Below, piece by piece: positions 51,889 to 59,761 of a stretch of 64,000 bases of DNA (its first letter is position 1; every line of letters begins with the position of its first letter). Below the pieces are notes generated by a model. It searched no databases, had not been told where the DNA came from, and saw nothing but the letters and a program-made list of their open reading frames with translations. The translations under genes and the position numbers were made by a program. This stretch comes from Planctellipticum variicoloris (GTDB lineage Bacteria; Planctomycetota; Planctomycetia; Planctomycetales; Planctomycetaceae): the NCBI RefSeq assembly GCF_030622045.1, contig NZ_CP130886.1, positions 3,857,557 through 3,921,556 on the forward strand, in the 5' to 3' direction.

Positions 51889-53865
51889 TCATCCCAGCCG
51901 GCCGAACTGGCGGTCCAGTTCGGCCCGGGAAAGATTCAGCGCCGTCGGCCGGCCGTGCGGACAATGGTGAGCGTCGTCCACGAGGTGCCGCTGCTCCAAC
52001 AGGCTGTCAATCTCCTCGGGCGTCAACCGCTGCCCCGCCTTCACGGCGGCTTTGCACGACATCATGTGCAGCAGTTCGTCCAGAAGGTCGCGCCGGGTCG
52101 GCCCCTGTCCGGCTCCGCTATCGAGCATCTCGGCCAGGTCCCGGACGAGCTGCGTCAGATCGGCTTTGGCGAGCATCACGGGGTAACGGTTGACCAGCAG
52201 GGTATCCTTGCCGAACTCCTCGATCCCCAGCCCCAGCCGGGCCAGCAGTTCTCTCTGCTCGATGACGAGGGCCGCCTCACGGGCCGACAGCTCGACGGGC
52301 TGCGGCACGAGCAGGTGCTGGGATTCCACTTTTCCAGCCAGCACCCGCGGACGGAAGTATTCGTACATGATCCGTTCGTGGAGGGCGTGCTGATCGATGA
52401 CCGACATCCCTTCGGCGGTTTCGATCACCAGGTAGCAATCATGAATCTGCAGCGCCCGCGGCGGCCCGAACGGAGCCGGCGCGGCGAGGGGACGTTCCGG
52501 TTCGCTCACGGCTGCAGACGGGGACCAGCCCGTCCGCGACGGCGACTCCGCGGCCCGATTTTCCGGCTCTCCCGCGAGTTCTCCCGCGGCAAATCGCCCG
52601 TTCTCGACCGCATCGCCGGCTGTCGTCGTCTGAACTGGCCATGTCGATCGCCCGTAGTTCGACAGCATGGGCGCCGCCGCGGGCTCTTCGTCGACGAGCT
52701 GCGGCGGCGCATCGGGCGTCCATTCCTTCAGTCGCGTCTGCGCCCACTCGACGAACTCCCGCTGGACCGCCTGCTGCTCGGCTGGATCGACGGTCCGCGG
52801 CGCTGTGAACGACAGTCCGCCCGTGGTCCCGCTCCCCGCTCCTGAATCCGTCGGCACCTTGAGCTGGCTCTGCAGATCGAGGCTCAAGAACTTGCTGCGG
52901 ATCATCGACAGGAGCTGCCGGAAGAGCTGCTGCGCATCCTGGAACCGAACCTCGATCTTCGTCGGGTGAACGTTGACGTCCACCGTTTCCGGCGGGATCT
53001 CGATGAACAGGAACGCGATCGGCTGCCGGCCGACCATCAGCAGGCCGCGATAGGCTTCGGTCAGCGCGTGCTGCAGCGTCCGGTCCTGAATCCACCGCCC
53101 GTTGAGAAACAGATACTGCTGTTTCCGCGTCGCCTTCGACAGCGCCGGATGCCCCACGTAGCCCCACATCCGGACGCCGTTGTGTTCCGATTCGACTTCA
53201 ATGAGCTGCTCGGCGATATCCGCCCCGAAAAACAGTTCCAGCCGCTCGATCACCCGCTGCGTCGACGAGAGTTCGTAGACCACCTTGTCGTTGTGCCGCA
53301 GCACCATGTGCAGCCGCGGATTCGCCAGCGCAATCCGGGTGAACTGCTCCGAAATGTGCCCGAATTCCGTCGACGGCGACTTGAGAAACTTCCGGCGGAC
53401 AGGCGTGTTCTCAAATAGATTCCGAATCTCGATCTGCGTTCCCAGCGGACAGCCGGCGGGGGTCGGGGGCGTGATCGCCCCGAGGTCGACTTTCAGTTCC
53501 ATCCCGTGCTCGGCGTCCGCCTGCCGCGAACGAATCCGCAACCGGCTGACTTCCGCAATCGAGGCCATCGCCTCGCCCCGGAAGCCCATCGTCTGCACGG
53601 AGAACAGCTCGTCGGCGCTGCGGATTTTGCTCGTCGCGTGGCTCGTCACCGCCAGCAGCAGGTCGTCCGGATGGATTCCTTCGCCGTCGTCGACGATCCG
53701 GATCACTTCCGCTCCGCCCGCGACGATGTCGACTTCAATCCGCGTGGCCAGCGCGTCGAGACTGTTCTCGACCAGTTCCTTCACCACGCTGGCGGGCCGC
53801 TCGATCACTTCGCCCGCGGCGATCTTGTTGATCACGCTGGCGGATAGCTGCTGAATGCGGGACAT
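51889..53865 (-). CDS. mutL: DNA mismatch repair protein MutL (endonuclease type)
   Basis: A 658-residue MutL. The N-terminal GHKL ATPase shows INKIAAGEVIERPASVVKEL, the DDGEGI box and TSKIRS with GFRGEAMASIAEV. After a Pro/Ala-rich linker (about residues 400-450) the C-terminal domain has the endonuclease motif DQHALHERIMYE and the conserved CPHGRPT, so the protein should nick DNA itself. MutS and MutH are not in the window. The start MSRIQQLSASV at 53865 is preferred to 53898. Confidence 0.95.
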   Translation of the reverse strand: MSRIQQLSASVINKIAAGEVIERPASVVKELVENSLDALATRIEVDIVAGGAEVIRIVDDGEGIHPDDLLLAVTSHATSKIRSADELFSVQTMGFRGEAMASIAEVSRLRIRSRQADAEHGMELKVDLGAITPPTPAGCPLGTQIEIRNLFENTPVRRKFLKSPSTEFGHISEQFTRIALANPRLHMVLRHNDKVVYELSSTQRVIERLELFFGADIAEQLIEVESEHNGVRMWGYVGHPALSKATRKQQYLFLNGRWIQDRTLQHALTEAYRGLLMVGRQPIAFLFIEIPPETVDVNVHPTKIEVRFQDAQQLFRQLLSMIRSKFLSLDLQSQLKVPTDSGAGSGTTGGLSFTAPRTVDPAEQQAVQREFVEWAQTRLKEWTPDAPPQLVDEEPAAAPMLSNYGRSTWPVQTTTAGDAVENGRFAAGELAGEPENRAAESPSRTGWSPSAAVSEPERPLAAPAPFGPPRALQIHDCYLVIETAEGMSVIDQHALHERIMYEYFRPRVLAGKVESQHLLVPQPVELSAREAALVIEQRELLARLGLGIEEFGKDTLLVNRYPVMLAKADLTQLVRDLAEMLDSGAGQGPTRRDLLDELLHMMSCKAAVKAGQRLTPEEIDSLLEQRHLVDDAHHCPHGRPTALNLSRAELDRQFGRLG

Positions 53866-53970
53866 AAGGCGACGCTCATCCTGATTTCGCCGGGGCAATG
53901 CGCAACCGGTCCGGAATCGGGCTGCGTGGTCTCGGGCAGTCTGTTGTGATACCGCCCCCCGCCCCGCCGG

Positions 53971-54756
53971 TCAATTCGCGCCGTCCGCGGATGGGGCGCA
54001 CTTCGGCGGGGGTAACGCTTCCTGCAGCTCCTGAGCGGCGGCGATCATCGGGCCGGGAACGGTTTCGCCGGGCTGCTGATCGAACCTGTCGGGCGGCCCG
54101 GCGAGCGCATCCGCCAGTTCTTCCTTCAGTTCCTGGCGCTGGCGGGCGATGGCGGCGTCGAATTTCTGCAGCACGTCGAGCGCCCGGTCCCGGGACGTCA
54201 CCAGGCCGATGATCAGGTATTGAACGAGCGCCATGCCATAGAAGACCCAGCCGAGTTCGCCGTCAAAAATGGTCGCCAGGATCACAAACATCGGCGACGA
54301 CCGGTTCAGGTGCTGGCAGAGCAGCCCCTTGATCAATCGGGGAATATAGGCAATCAGCGAGGCGAAGAATCGCCCCTTCTGGAATTCGGGTTTCGGGGGG
54401 CCGGGATGAATGACCGAAAAGAGGGCCTGATCGGGCATCCCCTCGATGACGCCCATCGCCAGCAGAATCCGGCCGGCCATGAACAGCCAGTCCCGCCGTT
54501 CGAGCGTCTCGGCACTGACCCAACTGAAAACGAAGGATTCCATATTCTTCGTGGCCAGGAGCAACAGAATTGCTCCGCGGAACCACATCTCCAGATCCTT
54601 CTCCAGCTCCCGGTCGATCTCCTTGACCCGCACGACCTTGTGCATCACCAGGCGGAAAAACGGGACCGCAATCAGCCCGAGCGTGAGCCGGGTGATGGGC
54701 TTCAGGATCGGCTGCAACAGCCAGCGCGGCATCAGTAGATTCAGCAGATCCCCCAC
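53971..54756 (-). CDS. Uncharacterised membrane protein
   Basis: A 261-residue protein. N-terminal half hydrophobic with amphipathic stretches (LLQPILKPITRLTLGLIAVP, WFRGAILLLLATKNMESF), middle with about two further transmembrane helices (VFYGMALVQYLIIGLVTSRD), then a charged coiled-coil-like tail (RQRQELKEELADAL). No known motif. It lies 105 bp upstream of mutL on the same strand. Probably a lineage-specific conserved membrane protein. Confidence 0.65.
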   Translation of the reverse strand: MGDLLNLLMPRWLLQPILKPITRLTLGLIAVPFFRLVMHKVVRVKEIDRELEKDLEMWFRGAILLLLATKNMESFVFSWVSAETLERRDWLFMAGRILLAMGVIEGMPDQALFSVIHPGPPKPEFQKGRFFASLIAYIPRLIKGLLCQHLNRSSPMFVILATIFDGELGWVFYGMALVQYLIIGLVTSRDRALDVLQKFDAAIARQRQELKEELADALAGPPDRFDQQPGETVPGPMIAAAQELQEALPPPKCAPSADGAN

Positions 54757-55120
54757 CGGCGCACTCTCCCTTTCGTCTCCGTCTTATCGGTCCCTCTTCC
54801 CCCGGTCAACCACCCGGTCCACATCCCCTGACCGGGAAACGCTTGCGGCGCGGCGGCGGATTCCCGGGTTGCCACCACCAATCACGCGATTTGACACGAA
54901 ACATGAATCCCGAAAAGACGTTGCGGACGCCGGAGGGCGTTACGCAGTTGGCGGCGTTTCAAACATGTCCTCCGCAATTCGTGCCGATTCGTGCCATTCG
55001 TGGTTTCTTTCAACTCCATCGAAGTGAAAGTGCGCAGTCTGCGAAGACTCAAGATCCTGGCGCGATTCTGCCGATAACTCCGAAGACGTTAACTTTTCCG
55101 CCGGCGAAGGGAGTCCCATC
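54757..55120. other. Intergenic region with an ATTCGTG repeat
   Basis: No gene found. GCAATTCGTGCCGATTCGTG with CCATTCGTGG (54974-55003) is a triple copy of the ATTCGTG unit. The last bases before 55121 contain the promoter and ribosome site of the lipoprotein gene, not further resolved. Confidence 0.55.
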
Positions 55121-56089
55121 GTGCGCAGGGTCTGGGCCGCAGCTTCGGCCGCCCTCCTCTTCCTGGCGGGCTGCGCGATGGTCGAAGTCGGGGTCACCAA
55201 CCCTGTCGCCGGCCTCACGACCGTTGCCGTTGCGCCGTTCTTCAACCTCAGCGCGGAACGCGCCGTGGACGGCCGCCGGTTCGCCCTCGCCTATTACTCC
55301 GAACTTCAGAAAGTTCCCGGCTTTCAGGTCGTGCCGGTCGGCGTCGTCGAGCAGGTGATCTTCGACGAGCAGCTCGAAATGAACAATCCGGACGACGTGC
55401 TGCGATTGGCCGATCTGCTGGGCGTCGACGCCGTCGTGGTCGGGGCCGTCACCGACTATTCCCCCTACTATCCCCCCCGCATCGGGCTGCAGGTCTCGTG
55501 GTACTCCCCCGACGAATGGGAGTTCGTTCCGGGGATCCCGACCGACGAATTCGCCCTCTCCGCGTTCAAACCCCGCGTGCTCAAGACGCAGTACCGGCAC
55601 GCCAAGGTCGTGGAAAAGAAGCGCCTCCGCCGGGAAATGTACGAAATGCAGTACAATCCGGACCTACTGCAGCAGGGAGGCTGCCCCCCCGGATCGCCGT
55701 GCGCTCCCGGTTCGACCGCCCCGATCGAGCCCTTTGTTCCCCCTCCCGCGCCCCCGTCCACGGTGCGCGGCCAGTCGCCGCAGTTGCCCCCCGACCGGAT
55801 TCCGGAGTCGGCCCCGGTCGTCATCGTCTCGACCGACCCGTTCGATCCGCGTCGGCCGCTGATGTCCTACACGCGAATGTTCGACGGCTCCGACGCCAAA
55901 TTGACCGCCAATCTGCGGGACTATGTCGAATTGAGCGGCGATTTACGGAGCGGCGGGTGGGAGGGTTATCTGTATCGCAGCGAAGATTTCATCCGCTACA
56001 CCGCCCACGCCATGATCGTCGAAATGCTGCAGCTCCACGGCGGCGAAGCGAAACGGCGGGTCGTCTTCAAGCTCCGCAAGTACAAATAG
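55121..56089 (+). CDS. Lipoprotein with CsgG/TolB-N-like domain
   Basis: A 322-residue protein with a lipoprotein signal (RRVWAAASAALLFLAGCAMV, lipobox LAGC). Residues 25-130 (LTTVAVAPFFNLSAERAVDG, ADLLGVDAVVVGAVTDYSPY) follow the pattern of GNA1162/CsgG-like lipoproteins that build a beta-alpha domain. A Pro-rich disordered stretch follows (about 205-235), and a C-terminal helical part ends in KRRVVFKLRKYK. The start is a GTG. Probably an outer-membrane associated structural protein; the partner is not known. Confidence 0.7.
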   Translation: MRRVWAAASAALLFLAGCAMVEVGVTNPVAGLTTVAVAPFFNLSAERAVDGRRFALAYYSELQKVPGFQVVPVGVVEQVIFDEQLEMNNPDDVLRLADLLGVDAVVVGAVTDYSPYYPPRIGLQVSWYSPDEWEFVPGIPTDEFALSAFKPRVLKTQYRHAKVVEKKRLRREMYEMQYNPDLLQQGGCPPGSPCAPGSTAPIEPFVPPPAPPSTVRGQSPQLPPDRIPESAPVVIVSTDPFDPRRPLMSYTRMFDGSDAKLTANLRDYVELSGDLRSGGWEGYLYRSEDFIRYTAHAMIVEMLQLHGGEAKRRVVFKLRKYK

Positions 56090-56358
56090 CGCGGAAGCGA
56101 ACAGGGAATAGCGAGCAGCGAATTGCCAGAGGAAATTGCGCAGCCATCTCCTCGTTCGGGCGACTCGCGACGCCCTGTTCGCGATTCCCTCTCCCCGAAA
56201 TCTAAGCGGTGTCACAGCAGGTCGCCATGGCCGGACGGACGTTGTGCAATCTTCCCCGCGACCTTCTTCAAAAATCTGTCCGGATGGCGCAATCGGGGCG
56301 GACTCTCCCGGCCGATAAGACCAGAGATCCTGTCGCCGCTCCTGCAAGGCAGACCAAC

Positions 56359-56637
56359 ATGCCGCGTGCCATGAACGTCCTCGCTCTGGTGAAAAACGAG
56401 GAACGCTATGTGTTCCTGTACGATGACACCAGCATCGATCAACTGCTGCAGACCCTGGGGCAATACGCCTCCGATCCGGACCTGTCGTTCAGTTGGTACG
56501 ACGCCGCGGTCCTGAGCCAGCGCGTCCGCAAATTCGCCGCGGACGCCGGTCTGGCGCCGATGCCCCCCGCACTGAAGCAGCCGGCGCCGCGCTGGGACGA
56601 AGAACCGGAAGCCTGGCGCGACAGCGACGCCGCCTGA
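56359..56637 (+). CDS. Small conserved-looking protein, function unknown
   Basis: A 92-residue protein from the ATG at 56359 (MPRAMNVLALVKNEERYVFL); an ATG at 56371 is an alternative. It reads as a small alpha/beta unit (YVFLYDDTSIDQLLQTLGQY, DLSFSWYDAAVLSQRVRKFA). No family can be named. A hairpin repeat and a Xer-type recombinase gene follow. Confidence 0.6.
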   Translation: MPRAMNVLALVKNEERYVFLYDDTSIDQLLQTLGQYASDPDLSFSWYDAAVLSQRVRKFAADAGLAPMPPALKQPAPRWDEEPEAWRDSDAA

Positions 56638-56785
56638 CCCCGCAAGCTCTGCGGTCTGTGCCTCGTGCGCTGCTGACTCTGCCAGTCTCTTCCCGATTCG
56701 TTCCCGAAGCCGCAACCCCGTCAGACATCTTCCGGCTGCTCCGGCGTACGATCGTGTTGTGCTGCACACACATGGAACCGTTTCG

Positions 56786-56870
56786 TGGGTGGCTGGGGTC
56801 GGCCGCTTTGGGCCGCCCCCAGCGATGTGGCAAAAATCTGGGGGCTCGAAGACTCGACCCCAGCCACCCA
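56786..56870. repeat. Nested hairpin repeat (MITE/REP-like)
   Basis: Outer arms TGGGTGGCTGGGGTCG (56786-56801) and its exact complement (56855-56870); inner arms GCCCCCAG (56815-56822) and CTGGGGGC (56838-56845). The 85-bp unit is too long and regular for a simple terminator and lies directly before the Xer-type gene. Confidence 0.75.
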
Positions 56871-56934
56871 ATTCCCGTCGGATATGATTGCTGATCTTCG
56901 TGGCACCTCACAAACAAGCTGGCCGAGTCGACTC

Positions 56935-57870
56935 ATGTATGACCAGATCGACGGCTTCCTGCGGTATCTCAAGATCGAGCGCAACTCGTCGGAGCTGACG
57001 CTCAAGTCGTACTCCGAAGACTTCGGCAGCCTGTTCGACTACCTGCGGGACCGCGTCGGCAGCACTCCGTCCGTCGCCGAGCTGGATATCACCCTGCTCC
57101 GCGGTTACGTCGCCTACCTCCACGAATGCGACTACGCGAAAACGACGATCGCCCGCCGGCTGGCCTGCCTGCGGAGCTTCTTCCGCTACTGCCAGCGGGA
57201 AGGGATCATCACCACCAACCCGGCGAAGGCTCTCCGGACTCCCCGCACCGGTCGGAAGCTGCCGCACTTCCTGACCATCGAAGAGACCGCGCGGCTGCTG
57301 GAAACGCCCCCGGCGAACGAACCCGAGGGACTCAGGGACCGGGCGATCCTCGAAACGATGTACTCCGCCGGCCTCCGCGTCGCCGAGCTGGTCGGACTGA
57401 ACGTCGAGAGCTGGGACCGCGACACGAACATCCTCCGCGTCTTCGGCAAGGGGAAAAAGGAGCGGATCGCCCCCATTGGCAGCTACGCCGTCCAATCGCT
57501 CGACCGCTGGCTGGAAGTCCGCCAGCCCGCCCCCGACGCCGGGGATGACGACCGATCGGCGCTGTTCCTCAACCGCTTCGGCGGGCGGCTGACCACGCGC
57601 AGCATCGGGCGGATGCTGGAAAAGCACATTCTGATCGCGGGGCTCAGTTCGAAGACGTCGCCCCACACGCTCCGGCACACGTTCGCGACGCACATGCTCG
57701 ACGGCGGCGCCGACCTGCGGGCCGTGCAGGAACTGCTCGGCCACAAGAGCCTGACGACAACCCAGATTTACACCCACGTCAGCACCCGCCGGATGCGCGA
57801 AACCTACGAGCAGGCCCACCCGCACGCGGCGGGCAACGCGGCCAAGAAGAAGTCCGCCAAAGCTTCGTAG
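56935..57870 (+). CDS. xerD: XerC/XerD-type tyrosine recombinase
   Basis: A 311-residue recombinase. N-terminal SAM-like domain from [20 protein letters not shown]. Catalytic residues: Arg in [13 protein letters not shown], Lys in [20 protein letters not shown] (H-x-x-R), His in [16 protein letters not shown] and the nucleophile Tyr in that last segment. Length matches XerC/D, which resolve chromosome dimers at dif. I cannot tell XerC from XerD with confidence, and the assignment to xerD is tentative. The start MYDQIDG at 56935 avoids the hairpin that the open frame spans. Confidence 0.88.
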   Translation: MYDQIDGFLRYLKIERNSSELTLKSYSEDFGSLFDYLRDRVGSTPSVAELDITLLRGYVAYLHECDYAKTTIARRLACLRSFFRYCQREGIITTNPAKALRTPRTGRKLPHFLTIEETARLLETPPANEPEGLRDRAILETMYSAGLRVAELVGLNVESWDRDTNILRVFGKGKKERIAPIGSYAVQSLDRWLEVRQPAPDAGDDDRSALFLNRFGGRLTTRSIGRMLEKHILIAGLSSKTSPHTLRHTFATHMLDGGADLRAVQELLGHKSLTTTQIYTHVSTRRMRETYEQAHPHAAGNAAKKKSAKAS

Positions 57871-57907
57871 AGTGCGTCTCGACGCGCCACTTCGGTTGGA
57901 ACGGGCC

Positions 57908-57925
57908 GGTGCGTCACGACGCACC
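57908..57925. repeat. Short hairpin after the Xer gene
   Basis: GGTGCGTC-AC-GACGCACC, a perfect stem of eight with no T-run, probably an intergenic repeat unit more than a terminator. A related GTGCGTC/GACGCGC pair lies at 57873-57887. Confidence 0.5.
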
Positions 57926-58047
57926 CTGCCAACCCGGCATCGCCGCCCCGCTCGCTCCCCGCACTCCCGTCCGTTATCCTGCCCGAGTCCCGCCTTTCTA
58001 CGGGACAACTCAAAGCATTCCCGAGCCCCCCGACGAGGACGTCCCGC

Positions 58048-59409
58048 GTGACTGACACGGACTCTCCCCCCGCTCCGGCTCCCGAACCCGCTCCACATCC
58101 TGCGAAGCCCCACAAGGTTTCTCATCACACGTTGACGGTCATTGGCCTCGTGACCGGCGTGGTCCTCGGTCTGATCCTGAACTACTTCGCCACCGACCCC
58201 GCCAAAGGGGAGCTCCTGCCCCAGGCGGCCGCCGTCGTCGCCATCGCCAAAACGATCGGCAGCCTGTTTCTCCGCCTGATGTTCATGGTGGTCCTCCCCC
58301 TCGTCTTCTCCGCCCTGGCGCTCGCGGTGGTCGAGATCGGCGACCTGCGGTCTCTGGGGAGGATGGGGCTGTGGACGCTGCTGTTTACCGCCATCCTCTC
58401 CGGCAGCGCCGTCCTCATCGGCGTCGGGCTGGTGAACGGTTTCCAGCCGGGGAAAACGCTCTCCGAAGCGCAGCGCGACCGCCTGACGGAGCGCTTCGCC
58501 GACGACGCCCGGAAAGGGGTCGCCAAGGCCGAGCAGGCCAAGCCGTTCGGCACGGTGCTGGTCGACCTGCTCCCCGAAAACCCGCTGCAGGAAATGGTCG
58601 GCGCCATCGACGGATCCTCGAAGGGGAACGGCATGCTCGCGGTGATGGTCTTCTCGCTGATCTGCGGCGTGGCCATCACCAGCCAGCCGGAGAAGTGCGC
58701 CGGCTTCGTAAGCTGGCTGGAAGGGCTGCACGCGATTTCGATGGCGGTCATTCAGTTCGCCATCGGCCTCGCGCCGCTGGGCGCCGGGTGCCTGGTCTTC
58801 GCCCTCGCCGCCCAGCTCGGCTTCGACATGATCCGGACGCTGGTCTGGTTTGTGCTGACGACGGTCTTCGGACTGGCGCTGCAGCTCTTCGTCGTCTATT
58901 CGATCGTCCTGTACGTCTTTGCCCGCATGTCGCCGGCCCACTTCTTCAACGCGGTGCTGGACGCCATTCTGGTCGCCTTCGGCACATCGTCATCGAGCGC
59001 CACGCTCCCCACCGCCCTGCGGGTGGCCGAGAACGAGCTCAAGATTCCTTCCCGGATCAGCAGCTTCGTCCTGACGGTCGGGGCGACCGGCAACCAGAAC
59101 GGCACCGCGCTGTTCGAAGGGGTGGTGATCCTGTTCCTGGCCCAGGTGATGGGGGTCGAACTGACTGGAATTCAGCAGTTCCAGGTCGTCCTGATGGCGA
59201 TCCTCGCCGGCGTCGGCACCGCGGGGGTCCCCGGCGGTTCGATTCCGCTGATCGTGGTGGTGATGCAGAGCGTCGGCATCCCCGGCGCCTCGATCGGCAT
59301 TATTCTGGGGGTCGACCGCCTGCTCGACATGTGCCGGACGGTGGTCAACGTGGTCGGGGATCTGGTGGTGACGAGTTGCGTGGCGAGGGCGGAAGGGAAT
59401 AGCGAATAG
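58048..59409 (+). CDS. Dicarboxylate/amino acid:cation symporter (DctA/GltP type, SLC1)
   Basis: A 453-residue transporter with about eight hydrophobic segments. Family motifs are the serine-rich FGTSSSSATLPTALRVAENE, the TGNQNGTALFEG box (the NMDGT region, here NQNGT) and the end region GIILGVDRLLDMCRTVVNVV. It uses Na+ or H+ to take up C4-dicarboxylates or acidic amino acids. The stretch of 60 residues after the fourth helix (FQPGKTLSEAQRDRLTERFA) is a hydrophilic loop insertion. The start is a GTG at 58048. Confidence 0.92.
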   Translation: MTDTDSPPAPAPEPAPHPAKPHKVSHHTLTVIGLVTGVVLGLILNYFATDPAKGELLPQAAAVVAIAKTIGSLFLRLMFMVVLPLVFSALALAVVEIGDLRSLGRMGLWTLLFTAILSGSAVLIGVGLVNGFQPGKTLSEAQRDRLTERFADDARKGVAKAEQAKPFGTVLVDLLPENPLQEMVGAIDGSSKGNGMLAVMVFSLICGVAITSQPEKCAGFVSWLEGLHAISMAVIQFAIGLAPLGAGCLVFALAAQLGFDMIRTLVWFVLTTVFGLALQLFVVYSIVLYVFARMSPAHFFNAVLDAILVAFGTSSSSATLPTALRVAENELKIPSRISSFVLTVGATGNQNGTALFEGVVILFLAQVMGVELTGIQQFQVVLMAILAGVGTAGVPGGSIPLIVVVMQSVGIPGASIGIILGVDRLLDMCRTVVNVVGDLVVTSCVARAEGNSE

Positions 59410-59761
59410 GGAATAGCGAATAGCTAGAGAAGAGGGCTGATCGCTTATCGCGTATCGCTGATCGCCGGAGAGAGGCCGTCGCGAGGTCCATTCCTCTCTG
59501 GACTCTCTCCTCCGTCCTTTCGACATTCCGCCTTCGACATTCCTTCTCTTCCGATCTCCGCGTCCTCCGTGCCTCCGCGGTGAAGATTCTTCTGTCTTCT
59601 CTGCGGCCCCTGCGTTCCCCTTTGCGTCTTGGCGTGAGATCTTCTCTTCTCCCCCGTCCACTTTTCGTAAGTCGAGGCGTCCGTTAGAGTACGGGGGCTG
59701 AAGACACGCCCATCGAAGACTCTGGGCGTGCCACCCGAATCTCCTGGCGGTAAACCGAGAA
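59410..59761. other. Intergenic region with tandem AATAGCG and other repeat modules
   Basis: Contains GGGAATAGCGAATAG repeated in tandem (59396-59423), ATCGCTTATCGCGTATCGCT (about 59441-59460), CTTTCGACATTCCGCC with a second copy (59517-59545) and a string of CTCCGTGCCTCCGCGG and CTGCGTTCCCC type segments (59560-59640). No coding sequence supported. The first unit lies directly behind the symporter stop. Confidence 0.55.

Noticed and set aside
56908-58941. Long minus-strand open frame of 677 codons
   Set aside because: Antisense to the Xer recombinase and symporter genes; no family resemblance.
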